NCBI RefSeq assembly: GCF_003945545.1
Contig: NZ_CP029617.1
Coordinates: 4,351,001-4,415,000 of the forward strand
Source: Streptomyces sp. WAC 01529
GTDB lineage: Bacteria > Actinomycetota > Actinomycetes > Streptomycetales > Streptomycetaceae
DNA: 64,000 nt
Direction: 5' to 3'
The notes beneath the pieces are model-generated. The model did no database searches and had not been told where the DNA came from. It was given only the letters and a program-made list of their open reading frames with translations. The stretch's first letter is position 1; every line of letters begins with the position of its first letter. The translations under genes and the position numbers were made by a program. Positions 42,259 to 51,000 of this stretch are shown here, in pieces.

Positions 42259-42339
42259 GCCGAACCCAACGATCCACCGACGCGCGTCGGAACGTCCGGG
42301 TCAGCCTCGCGTACGGATTTTCACCCGCCTGCCCAGGCC

Positions 42340-42687
42340 CTAGAGGCGGATCAGCCGCTGCGTGATCTCCCGGTACTCCCGCAGCGCGAGCCGGAGTTCG
42401 GTGGACTGCGTACCGGGGTCCTGGTCCTGCCAGTTCGCGCGCAGCAGCCGACGCCGCTCCGCGAGCGCCTTCACCAGCTGGTCGGCGGCCTCGTCGAGGG
42501 CGGCGTCGGCCTCTTCGAGCGATTCGTGGGGGGTCTCGTCGAAGGTGTTGATGGCGTGGCCGAGGCGCAGCGCGATCTTCTCCCGTTCGTCCGACGGGAG
42601 CAGCGGCTCCGGGCCGCTCGTGCCGCGCTGCGCGCTGCCCCGGGGGCGGTCGGCGGGCTGCTGGGCGCGTGTCTGGTCGTACATCAT
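42340..42687 (-). CDS. Conserved hypothetical helical protein
   Basis: 115 residues starting MMYDQ, with GGAAG 9 nt upstream. After a polar N-terminus it is a helical hairpin-like protein: LLPSDEREKIALRLGHAINTFDETPHESLEEADAALDEAADQLVKALAERRRLLRANW, then LRLALREYREITQRLI. No Cys, signal peptide or membrane helix. Possibly a coiled-coil stress protein; no family recognised. Confidence 0.75.
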   Translation of the reverse strand: MMYDQTRAQQPADRPRGSAQRGTSGPEPLLPSDEREKIALRLGHAINTFDETPHESLEEADAALDEAADQLVKALAERRRLLRANWQDQDPGTQSTELRLALREYREITQRLIRL

Positions 42688-42822
42688 TGAGTGCCGCTTC
42701 CGTTGCGCCTGTGTGCGTACTGGGTACCGCTATGGGGTGCTGCGTACTGCGTGCTCGGTGCTGTCGGTGCTGCCAGTCAACGTCCGGCGAGAGCCCGTGT
42801 CAACGCGCCGCCGCGCGCCCCG

Positions 42823-43437
42823 TCAGAGGTGCAGCATGGCCAGCACCTCCGGGCTGCGTACGCCCGTCGCCACGCTCGGGACCTGTTCGCCGGGGCGGAT
42901 CCAGCCCGCCTCCTCGGCCGCTTCGACGGCCGCCTTCTCCGCCGCCTCGGCTTCGGAGTTCAGGCCCTCGTTCCTGCCCGAGTGCCCGGCCCCCGCCGCG
43001 GCCGCGGCGGCCCGGGATGCCCCGAGGGCGGCCCGGCACGCGAGCGCGGTGGGTTCGGCGTCGTCGGCGGCGGCGATGAGCCGGCCCATCTGGGAGGCCT
43101 GCGCCGCGGCCGCCGCCGCGTTCCGGGCGCAGCGCGAGTCCGCGGCCGGGTCGGGCGCGGACTCGGAGAGCACGGCGAGAGCCTGCGCCGCCACGCGCGC
43201 CGCGTGGGCGGCCTTCCACACGGCGTCCGCGTGTTCCGCGCCATGCCGCTCGACGTGGTGGCAGAGGGCTGCCGCGCGGGCCGCCGCGCTCTCGGCACGG
43301 GCGGCGTGGCCCGCCCTGAGGGCCGCCGCCGTCGGCTGCCGCTCTTCGTGGGCTTCGTGGGCTTCGTGGTCTTTGTGGGCCTCGTGGGCCTCGTGGGCCT
43401 CGTGGGCGTTGTGGGCTTCGTGGTCGTGCTCGTTCAC
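42823..43437 (-). CDS. Ala-rich protein with HEA-repeat histidine-rich N-terminus
   Basis: 204 residues; GTG with GGAGG at 6 nt. The first 33 residues are a tandem of HEA/HKD triplets (HEAHEAHEAHKDHEAHEAH), encoded by 9-nt repeats. The rest is Ala-rich and helical (AAALCHHVERHGAEHADAVWKAAHAARVAAQAL; AEAAEKAAVEAAEEAGWIRPGEQ). It may bind metal through its N-terminus. The 9-nt repeats suggest length variation. Upstream, on the same strand, is the DoxX gene, 30 nt away. No homologue recognised. Confidence 0.7.
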   Translation of the reverse strand: MNEHDHEAHNAHEAHEAHEAHKDHEAHEAHEERQPTAAALRAGHAARAESAAARAAALCHHVERHGAEHADAVWKAAHAARVAAQALAVLSESAPDPAADSRCARNAAAAAAQASQMGRLIAAADDAEPTALACRAALGASRAAAAAAGAGHSGRNEGLNSEAEAAEKAAVEAAEEAGWIRPGEQVPSVATGVRSPEVLAMLHL

Positions 43438-43467
43438 CGGGCACCTCCGACTCCGCGTACCTGGTAC

Positions 43468-43917
43468 CTAAAGAAAGATCCCCAGCGCCGCGTCCAGGGA
43501 CCACACCTGCCAGCTCATCGCGGAGAGCGCGACGAGCGAGATGAGCGCCATCATGAGGTTCTGCCCCTGCTCGGCCCAGTCGTGGATCATCAGTACGAGG
43601 TAGACCAGGTTGAGCACGAGGCCCGCGACGAGGGCGATCGGGGTGAGGAAGCCGAGGATCAGGCCGAGGCCGAGCGCGAGTTCCGCGTAGGCGACGACGT
43701 AGGCCATGACCCGCGGCCGGGGTTTGACCACGACGTCGAAGCCGCTGCGCACGACCGCCCACCGGTGCTTCTCGGCGATGCCCGCCGCCCAGCCGATCCC
43801 GCCCCCTTTGAACCACTCCTTCTTGTCCTTGTGGCGCCAGCTCTCCAGCCACCACAGGCCGAGCCCGATCCGGAGCACGGCCAGCCACTCGGCGCCGCCG
43901 AGCCACATCGTCTGCAT
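43468..43917 (-). CDS. DoxX family membrane protein
   Basis: 149 residues; ATG with GGGAAGG at 6 nt. Four membrane helices: EWLAVLRIGLGLWWLESW, VMAYVVAYAELALGLGLILGFLTPIALVAGLVLNLVYLVLM and LMMALISLVALSAMSW. The E-L-A-L-G-L-G-L-I-L-G-F-L-T-P pattern is the DoxX/DoxD hallmark. Family members are linked to quinone-dependent redox and oxidative stress; the specific role here is unknown. Divergent from the amidohydrolase gene. Confidence 0.87.
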   Translation of the reverse strand: MQTMWLGGAEWLAVLRIGLGLWWLESWRHKDKKEWFKGGGIGWAAGIAEKHRWAVVRSGFDVVVKPRPRVMAYVVAYAELALGLGLILGFLTPIALVAGLVLNLVYLVLMIHDWAEQGQNLMMALISLVALSAMSWQVWSLDAALGIFL

Positions 43918-43940
43918 CGAAAGCCTTCCCTCGACCGGAG

Positions 43941-43955
43941 CTGACGCTCCGTCAG
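43941..43955. promoter_or_regulatory. Inverted repeat, possible operator half of a divergent control region
   Basis: CTGACG and CGTCAG arms around CTC, 24 nt ahead of the DoxX gene start. The arms closely match the palindrome at 44041. Confidence 0.5.
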
Positions 43956-44040
43956 TTCAGCTCACACGCCCCGCCCGCGCAAGGGGTGGGGCGAGTTCCG
44001 ATGGGGTGGTTGCCGTCGTTCCGGTGAGCCCATAACCTCG

Positions 44041-44059
44041 ATCTGATGGTCCGTCAGAT
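44041..44059. promoter_or_regulatory. 19-bp near-palindrome, probable TetR-type operator
   Basis: ATCTGATGGTCCGTCAGAT: apart from the centre base all pairs match except one. It sits 39 nt ahead of the amidohydrolase GTG and resembles the 43941 site, as expected for a repressor controlling the divergent DoxX/amidohydrolase pair. No TetR gene is encoded next to it. Confidence 0.6.
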
Positions 44060-44097
44060 TCAGTGGGCGGATCCGGCGAGCCGTAGGGGGCGACGCA

Positions 44098-45333
44098 GTG
44101 GAAAGCAGCGAGGTCGGCACCAAGGAAATCCCCCGGGTCATCAGCGTGGACGACCACGTGATCGAGCCCGCGCACCTCTTCGAGACGTGGCTCCCGGCCA
44201 AGTACCGCGACCGCGGGCCGAAGCCCTTCACCGCGGGCATCGGCGAACTGGCGTACGTCGGCGGGAAGTACAAGTTCACGACGGACCCGGAGGGCCAGAC
44301 CACCGACTGGTGGGAGTACGAGGGCGACATCTTCCCGTACAAGCGCATCATCGCCGCCGTCGGTTTCTCCCGCGACGAGATGACCCTGGACGGCATCACC
44401 CGGGAGCAGATGCGGCGCGGCTGCTGGGATCCGAAGGCGCGGCTCCAGGACATGGACATCAACCACGTCGAGGCCTCGCTCTGCTTCCCCACCTTCCCCC
44501 GCTTCTGCGGGCAGACCTTCGCCGAGGCCAAGGACAAGGAGGTGGGCCTCGCCTGCGTCCGCGCCTACAACGACTGGATGGTCGAGGAGTGGTGCGGCGA
44601 CAGCGGGGGCAGGCTGATCCCGCTCTGCCTGATCCCCCTGTGGGACATCGACCTCGCCGTCGCCGAGATCCGGCGCAACGCCGCCCGCGGGGTGCGTGCG
44701 GTGACCTTCTCCGAGATCCCGACGTATCTGGGGCTGCCGTCGATCCACTGCGGCTACTGGGACCCGTTCTTCGCGGTCTGCGAGGAGACCGGCACGGTCG
44801 TGAACATGCACATCGGGTCCTCGTCGCAGATGCCGGCGGCGTCGCCCGACGCCCCGCCCGCCGTCCAGGCCGCGCTGAGCTTCAACAACGCCATGGCGTC
44901 GATGATGGACTTCCTCTTCTCGGGGGTCCTCGTCAAATTCCCGAGGCTCAAACTCGCCTACAGCGAAGGGCAGATGGGGTGGATCCCGTACGCCCTGGAG
45001 CGCGCCGACGACGTATGGCAGGAGCATCGCGCGTGGGGCGGGGTGAAGGATCTGGTCCCCGAGCCCCCATCGACGTACTACTACCGGCAGATCTTCTGCT
45101 GCTTCTTCCGCGACAAGCACGGCATCGAGTCGATCGAGACGGTGGGGGTCGACAACGCGACCTTCGAGACGGACTACCCGCACGTCGACTCGACCTGGCC
45201 GCATACGAAGCAGGTGGCGCAGGAGCACGTCGGCGGGTTGTCCGAGGAGGTCGCGTACAAGCTGCTGCGGGGCAACGCGATCCGGATGCTCGGCCTGCCG
45301 TTCGACCAGGGGCGGGGAGCCGCCCGGCGTTAG
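44098..45333 (+). CDS. Amidohydrolase family protein (ACMSD-like)
   Basis: 411 residues; GTG start. The N-terminal metal motif VISVDDHVIEP (D-X-H variant), CFPTFPRFCGQTF, IPLWDIDLAVAEIRRNAARGVRAVTFSE, NMHIGSSSQMP (metal His), SEGQMGWIPYALERADD and ETDYPHVDSTWPHTK (metal Asp) place it in the large amidohydrolase_2 group with ACMSD-type decarboxylases/hydrolases. Actinobacterial members are often tied to steroid or aromatic catabolism; no such genes are adjacent. Likely controlled by the palindrome just upstream. Confidence 0.9.
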   Translation: MESSEVGTKEIPRVISVDDHVIEPAHLFETWLPAKYRDRGPKPFTAGIGELAYVGGKYKFTTDPEGQTTDWWEYEGDIFPYKRIIAAVGFSRDEMTLDGITREQMRRGCWDPKARLQDMDINHVEASLCFPTFPRFCGQTFAEAKDKEVGLACVRAYNDWMVEEWCGDSGGRLIPLCLIPLWDIDLAVAEIRRNAARGVRAVTFSEIPTYLGLPSIHCGYWDPFFAVCEETGTVVNMHIGSSSQMPAASPDAPPAVQAALSFNNAMASMMDFLFSGVLVKFPRLKLAYSEGQMGWIPYALERADDVWQEHRAWGGVKDLVPEPPSTYYYRQIFCCFFRDKHGIESIETVGVDNATFETDYPHVDSTWPHTKQVAQEHVGGLSEEVAYKLLRGNAIRMLGLPFDQGRGAARR

Positions 45334-45366
45334 GGTTCGCCTGTTCCCTGCTGGAAAGGCGATCGG

Positions 45367-46287
45367 ATGAGCATCCCCACGACGGAGGCCCTGGTCACAC
45401 TCGGCCGCGCCTATGTACGGCGAGCCCCTGGGACGCTGTTCAAGAGCGCGCTCGCCGCCCGTTTCCTCAATCCACGCCTGCGGGACCATCCCCGCCGCAG
45501 GGTCGTCGACGTGGAGTGCGGCGCGCGGTTCGCGGTCGACACCCAGGACCTCATCCAGCGCTATCTGTACCTCTTCGGCGTCTGGGAGCCGAACATGACG
45601 CGGTGGCTGAGGAGTCGCCTGCGCGGCGGTGACGTGCTGGTGGACGTCGGTGCCAACGTAGGAGTCTTCGCCGTCCTCGGCTCCCGGCTCGTCGGTGACA
45701 CGGGCCGGGTCGTCGCCGTCGAGGCGTCCCCGGCCTTCCACCGGCGGCTGCTGCGGAACGCCGCGCTGAACGGCTGCGAGAACATCCGCGCGGTCAACGC
45801 CGCGGTCTCCGACAGCCACAAGTCGCTGACCTTCATCCTCGCCAGCTCCCACAACATGGGCGCGAACTCGATCGTTCCCTACGAGGGTCCCGCCGAGTCC
45901 ACCTTCGAGGCGCGGGCGCTGCCGCTCCCGGAACTCCTGGAGGCGGACGAGATCGCCGGGGCCCGCGTGATCAAGATCGATGTCGAGGGCGCGGAGGGCG
46001 GGGTCGTCCGGGGCCTGCGGCCGGTACTGGACCGGCTCCGCCCGGACGTGGAGATCGCCGTGGAGGTCACGCCCGAACGCATGGCCCAGCTCGGCGACTC
46101 GGCCGACGAACTGCTCGCCACCATGCGGGAGCACGGCTTCCACAGCTACCGCCTCGCCAACGACTACGCCCCCCAGAGCTATCCGCGCGCGATGAGGAGC
46201 CCCGCGCCTCCCGTGCGGTGGCGAGGTCCTGTGGTGGGCGAGACCGAGCTGGTCTTCTCGCGGGTCGACGCCGAGATCCTGGTCTGA
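45367..46287 (+). CDS. FkbM family methyltransferase
   Basis: 306 residues; GGAAAGG 7-8 nt ahead of the ATG. The SAM-binding motif VDVGANVGVFAVLGSRLVGDTGRVVAVEAS and FkbM landmarks RVIKIDVEGAEGGVVRGL are intact; a N-terminal basic section (residues 1-75) precedes. Such enzymes O-methylate sugars or small molecules; substrate unknown. The stop codon lies at the start of a GGTCTG repeat array and converges with a glycosyltransferase gene. Confidence 0.88.
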   Translation: MSIPTTEALVTLGRAYVRRAPGTLFKSALAARFLNPRLRDHPRRRVVDVECGARFAVDTQDLIQRYLYLFGVWEPNMTRWLRSRLRGGDVLVDVGANVGVFAVLGSRLVGDTGRVVAVEASPAFHRRLLRNAALNGCENIRAVNAAVSDSHKSLTFILASSHNMGANSIVPYEGPAESTFEARALPLPELLEADEIAGARVIKIDVEGAEGGVVRGLRPVLDRLRPDVEIAVEVTPERMAQLGDSADELLATMREHGFHSYRLANDYAPQSYPRAMRSPAPPVRWRGPVVGETELVFSRVDAEILV

Positions 46288-46333
46288 CTGGTCTGACCGG
46301 TCTGGCTGGTCTGACCGGTCTGGCTGGTCTGAC
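46281..46333. repeat. GGTCTG tandem array between convergent genes
   Basis: Six imperfect 9-nt copies of GGTCTGRCY, arranged as two 18-nt units, spanning the FkbM stop codon. Neither gene extends through it. Confidence 0.75.
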
Positions 46334-46345
46334 GGGGGCGCGGGG

Positions 46346-47107
46346 TCAGTCCGTACTGACGGGATACCCCCACTGGAAGTGGCCCAGCGCCCGGGCACGG
46401 GCCTCGACGACGGCCATCCGGGCGGCCCGCTCGGCGGCGTCCGTGTGGGAGGTCTGGCTGGTGGCCTGGCCCTCCCACTTGCGGTAGAGGAGCCCCACCT
46501 CGGCCGAGAACCAGCCGCGGGCCACGGAGTTCAGCGCGAGGAGCAGGCCCGTGTCCTCGGAGGCGGGCAGTGCCATCCAGCCGCCGAGCGCGACGAGCAG
46601 GTCGCGCCGGACGAAGAGCGTCGCCGGGTGCACCTGCGCGCGGAAGTCGTGGGCCGACCAGTAATCGAGGACCGCGCCGCGCTCGACGGGGCCCTGTTCG
46701 GGGTCGCCGGGGAACCCCGCCGTCGAACCGTCGGGCAGCAGGTCGAGCACCCGGGAAGTGGCCCAGCCGAGCGTCGGGTCGCCTTCCAGCGCGGCGAGAT
46801 CGCGGGCCAGCGCGCCGGGCGTGAGCTGGTCGTCGGCGTCCAGGATCTTGACGTAGTCGCCGTCCGCGTGGGCGAGCGCCATCGTGCGGGCGACGCCGGG
46901 TCCGCCGGGGCGCCCCTGACGGAAACCGACCCGCTCGTCGTCCGGGACGTGCCGGGTGACCTCATCCGTCCTGCCGTCCTCCTGGATCAGCCACCGCCAC
47001 TCCCAGCCCTGGGGCAACTCCTGCTCGCACAGGGATGCGTACGCCGCCGGCAGGAAGCGCGCCGACGGGGCGTGAACGGCCGTGACGACCGTGATGCGCC
47101 TGCCCAT
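46346..47107 (-). CDS. GT2-family glycosyltransferase
   Basis: 253 residues; GAGAGG 9 nt ahead of the ATG. N-terminal nucleotide-binding start RRITVVTAVHAPSARFLPAAYASLCEQELPQGWEWRWLIQEDG, DXD motif in DYVKILDADDQL, and an ASEDTGLLLALNSV acceptor segment. GT-A fold, inverting; acts in the cytoplasm. It follows the UTRA gene with a 3-nt gap and is probably co-transcribed. Acceptor unknown. Confidence 0.88.
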   Translation of the reverse strand: MGRRITVVTAVHAPSARFLPAAYASLCEQELPQGWEWRWLIQEDGRTDEVTRHVPDDERVGFRQGRPGGPGVARTMALAHADGDYVKILDADDQLTPGALARDLAALEGDPTLGWATSRVLDLLPDGSTAGFPGDPEQGPVERGAVLDYWSAHDFRAQVHPATLFVRRDLLVALGGWMALPASEDTGLLLALNSVARGWFSAEVGLLYRKWEGQATSQTSHTDAAERAARMAVVEARARALGHFQWGYPVSTD

Positions 47108-47110
47108 GGC

Positions 47111-47731
47111 TCACCACCTCTCCAGGCGAGTCGTGAAGATCAGTTCCGTGCGGTCACCGGGCATGATCACGTCGGACATCTCGACGACCCGGTCCTCGAT
47201 GTCGTACGCGAGCTTGCGGATCGCGAGGACCGCGGCGCCGGGCGGCAGACCGAGTTCCGGTCCCTCCTCGGGCGTCGGCGGGCGGGCCGTGACGTGCTCC
47301 TCCATGCGGTCGATCTCGATGCCGACGGTGTGGAGCTGGCTCATGGTGCCGCCCGGCCACGGTTCGTTCCTCTCGTCCAGGAGGGCGGGGTTGGGCTCGA
47401 CGAGGCTCCGGATCAGATACGACGTCACCAGGGTGAACGGCGCGTCCTCGGCGCTGTACCGGGTGCGGTAGGTGCGCTCCACCAGTGGGGTGCCCTCGGC
47501 GACCCCCATGGCGTCGCCGATCTCCTTGGGCGCCTCGATCTCGCGGTACGAGGCGTGGAAGACGAGGTCGTCGACGTCGAGGCCGGTGTCGTGCTCGGTC
47601 GAGCCCGTGGCGAGCCGCTTCTCCTCGGGCTGGCGGGCGCGGTCCTTCTCCCACTGGTGGCGGCCGTTGTCGCGCCGCACAGGCGTGCGGGGCGGGTGCC
47701 CCTCCGCCGAGTTTTCGCTGGATTTCGCCAC
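47111..47731 (-). CDS. UTRA-domain regulator lacking the GntR DNA-binding domain
   Basis: 206 residues from a GTG. A polar N-terminus (VRRDNGRHQWEKDRARQPEEKR) reads like the end of a GntR linker, followed by a complete UTRA effector-binding domain from about residue 50 (DDLVFHASYREIEAPKEIGDAMGVAEGTPLVERTYRTRYSAEDAPFTLVTSYL to LIFTTRLERW). There is no winged-helix domain upstream in any frame. It may act as a ligand sensor or a partner for another GntR protein. Coupled to the GT2 gene. Confidence 0.8.
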   Translation of the reverse strand: MAKSSENSAEGHPPRTPVRRDNGRHQWEKDRARQPEEKRLATGSTEHDTGLDVDDLVFHASYREIEAPKEIGDAMGVAEGTPLVERTYRTRYSAEDAPFTLVTSYLIRSLVEPNPALLDERNEPWPGGTMSQLHTVGIEIDRMEEHVTARPPTPEEGPELGLPPGAAVLAIRKLAYDIEDRVVEMSDVIMPGDRTELIFTTRLERW

Positions 47732-47888
47732 TGCCGCTCACCGTCCCGTCGTTCGACAGGACTCAGCGTACGACTCCTCATCAGGACGCTTACGTGATCG
47801 ACGTTATGCCAACCGCCTGACTTACCGGCGATTTCCCGTTCCGGAAGGCGAAGAGGTTTTCGGCCGCATCGCCGTCGTAAAAAGAAAT

Positions 47889-47928
47889 GCCCGACCGCTG
47901 GCGACGGGGGATGCACCAACGATCGGGC
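47889..47928 (-). terminator. Terminator after the WD40 gene
   Basis: On the minus strand a 9-bp stem (one G-T pair) with a 22-nt loop is followed by ATTTCTTTTT. It lies within the 335-nt gene-free stretch 47732-48066; nothing else is recognised there. Confidence 0.75.
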
Positions 47929-48066
47929 TGTAGCCAACAGTAACAAGGCCGCATCCATGTGGGGAGTCAACTTCGCAGCTGAAATGGGGGGTTGTGATCG
48001 GGATCACGCCGTGAAGGTGCGGTGTTCAACTGCCTTCCGCAATCCTGTTGAAGAGCAGAGTTCTCG

Positions 48067-51000
48067 CTACTCGTCGCACGGGGGCTCGTATGACAGCCGG
48101 GGCAGATACTCACGCCACTTTTCCGGTGTCAGAACGCCCCGAGTGGTCGAGCAGACGCGGCGAATCGCCGCCTCGGTGTCGAGGTTCCACATCCGGACGG
48201 TATCGGTGCCGCTGGACACCCCGAGCATGTCGCTCTGCGGACTGAACGACAGAAAGCTTCCCGCCTTGGCGTTGGGGCTCATCGACTGGCCGATGGCGGA
48301 CGCCTCGGAGGGGTGGGCGACGTCCCAGAGCCGCACCGTGTTGTCGTTGGCGCCGGTCGCCAGGGTCGAGCCGTCCTGGCTGAACGTCAGCGACACCACC
48401 GCGTCGGTGTGGCCGGTGAGCGTGGCCTCCGGCCGGGTCGCCTTGGTCCGCGAGTCGCCGTGCGCGCCGGAGTGCGGGGCCCCGGGATCCCAGAGCCGGA
48501 CCGTGCCGTCGTCGCTGCCGCTGGCCAGGGTCTTGCCGTCCGGGCTGTAGGAGAGCGTGTTGATGGGGCCGAGGTGCCCCGTCAGCGGCTTGCCGGACCG
48601 GGTGGCGTGACGCGGGTCGGCCGTCTTCCAGAGCCGGATGGTGCCGTCCGCGCTGCCGCTGGCCAGGCGCCGCCCGTCCTTGTGGAAGACAAGGGAGTTG
48701 ACGTACCCCTTGTGGCCGGTGAGCGGCTCGCCGAGCGGGCGGAGACGAGAAGGGTCGGCGACGTTCCACAACTGGATGGTGCGGTCGGTCTGGGGGGTCG
48801 CCAGCGTGCGTCCGTCGGGGCTGAACGCCAGCGCGGCCGCGAAGCGCGTGCGCAGCGCGACGGGCGGCCCGTACGCGACGGGCCGGGTCGGGTCGGTGAC
48901 GTTCCACAGCCGGACCGCGCTGTTCGCCGTCAGCACCGCGAGCGTGCGCCCGTCGGGGGAGAACGCCAACGTACGTACGTCTCCCTTCCCGTCACCCTTC
49001 CCGGACCGGAACGGCTTGCTCAGCGTGACCGGTCTGCCGGGGCGCGCCACGTTCCACAGCCGGACCTTGTCGTCGCGCGCGGCCGTGGCGAGCACCTTGC
49101 CGTCGGGGCGGAAGGCACCCATCCGGCCGATCATGTCGGTCGTCGGTATCGACCACAGCCGTACCTTGTTGTCGCCGGTCCCGGTGGCGAGCGTCCGTCC
49201 GTCGGGGCTGAAGCCGAGCGCGTACATCTCCCCGCTGCTGCCGGCGAGCGGCTCGCCGACCTGGGACGGGTGCGCCGGATCGCTGACGTTCCACAGACTC
49301 GCCGTGCTGTCCGCGCTCGCTCCGGCGAGCATCGTCCCCGCGGCGTTGAAGGAGACCGACCACAGGGGGCCGGTGTGGCCGGTGAGCGGCGCGCCGAGCG
49401 GTTTCGCGCGCCGGGGGTCGGCCACGTTCCAGAGCCTGAGGGTGTTGTCCGAGCTGCCGCTGGCGAGCGTGCGCCCGTCGGGGTTGAAGGCCACGGAGTG
49501 CACCCCGCTCGTGTGGCCCTTCAGTACCTTCCCGATCGGCTTCGGGCGCCGCGGATCGGCCATGTCCCACAGCCGGATCGTGCTGTCGTCGCCACCGGCG
49601 GCCAGCGTCCGCCCGTCGGGGCTGAAGGCGACGGAGCGCACGGCCGCCGTGGCGCCGGTCAAGGTGCGCAGCGCCTTCGGCCTGCCCGGTTCCGCCACGT
49701 TCCACAGGCGGACGGTGTGGTCGTCCTGGGCGGTGGCGAGCGTGCGTCCGTCGGGGCTGAAGGCGACCAGGTAGATCGTGCCGCCGTCGCCGGTCAGGGG
49801 CGTGCCCAACAGGCGCGGGCGGCGGGGGTCGCGGATGTCCCACAGCCGGATCGTGCCGTCGTCCGACGCGCTGGCGAGCGTGCGGCCGTCCGGGCTGAAG
49901 ACGGCGCTGCTCACCCAGCTCTTGTGGCCGGTCAGGGGCTTGCCGACGCGCTTGGGGCGCGAGGGGTCCGCCACGTCCCACAGCCGTACGGTCCGGTCGT
50001 AGCTGGCGGTGGCGAGGAGCCGTCCGCTCGGGCTGAACGAGGTGAGGTAGACGGCGCCGGTGTGGCCGAGCAGTGGTGTGGCCAGCGGCGCGTTCACGAT
50101 CGAGAGCAGGCGGTTGCGGGTGGCCGCGTCGTCCGGCCGCATCCGGTGGGCCACCAGGTCGAGCTGGGCGGAGAGCGAGGGGTCGGTGGTCTGGGCGCGA
50201 TCGGCCTCGGCGACCACCTGCTGGAACACCGCGTCGTCCCGCTGCTGCCAGGCGACCACCGCCGAGACGACGGCCACCATCGCCAGGACGACGAGCGCCG
50301 CCACCGCGCCGCGGGCGATCCAGACCGTGCGCCGGCGCAGCCTGGCCGATGCCGCGAGGAACTCCGCCGCGCCCCGCGTCAGGAACGTGGCCCCGGCGGA
50401 CTTCGCCCAGGCGCGGGCGTGCTCCAGACGCGAACCCCGGTAGAGCAGCGCGGTGTCGCGCTCCGATTCCTCCCAGGCGCGGCCGTCCTCCTCCAGGCGC
50501 TGGCGCAGCAGGTGGTCGTTGCGGTCCTCGTCGATCCAGTCGCGCAGCCGCGGCCAGGCGTGCAGCAGCGCCTCGTGCGTGATCTCCACGGTCTCCGCGT
50601 CGAGCGTCACAAGCCGGGCGCGGACCAGCGCTTCGAGCGACTCCTCCGTCTTGGCGGGGTCCGTCGATTCCTCCGCGAGCTGGCGCCGGGTGCCCCGTCT
50701 GCGGGTGGCCTGGGTGTCCTCGCCGAGCCGGACGAGGCGCAGCAGGAGCAGGCGCGCGGCGGTGCGGGCCGCGGGGTCGAGGTCGGACCAGGCCCGCTCG
50801 GCGGTGGCGGCCACCGCGCCCTGGATTCCGCCCGCCGCGCGGTATCCGGCGAGGGTCAGCCGTCCCGTCTTCCGCCGCTGCCAGGTGGCGAGCAGGGCGT
50901 GGGAGAGGAGCGGCAGCACGCCCGCGTCGTGCGTCCCGCGGGGGCCGTCGGTGCTCACTTCGCGGACGATCAGCTCGGCGAGGCCCGGCTCCAGCTCCAG

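Noticed and set aside
42800..43906. Alternative 368-residue minus-strand frame across the HEA-repeat and DoxX genes
   Set aside because: DoxX (43468-43917) and the HEA gene each have strong ribosome sites and coherent products in another frame.
43957..46398. 813-residue minus-strand open frame opposite amidohydrolase and FkbM genes
   Set aside because: Spans two clear plus-strand genes with intact domain motifs and has no recognisable protein content.
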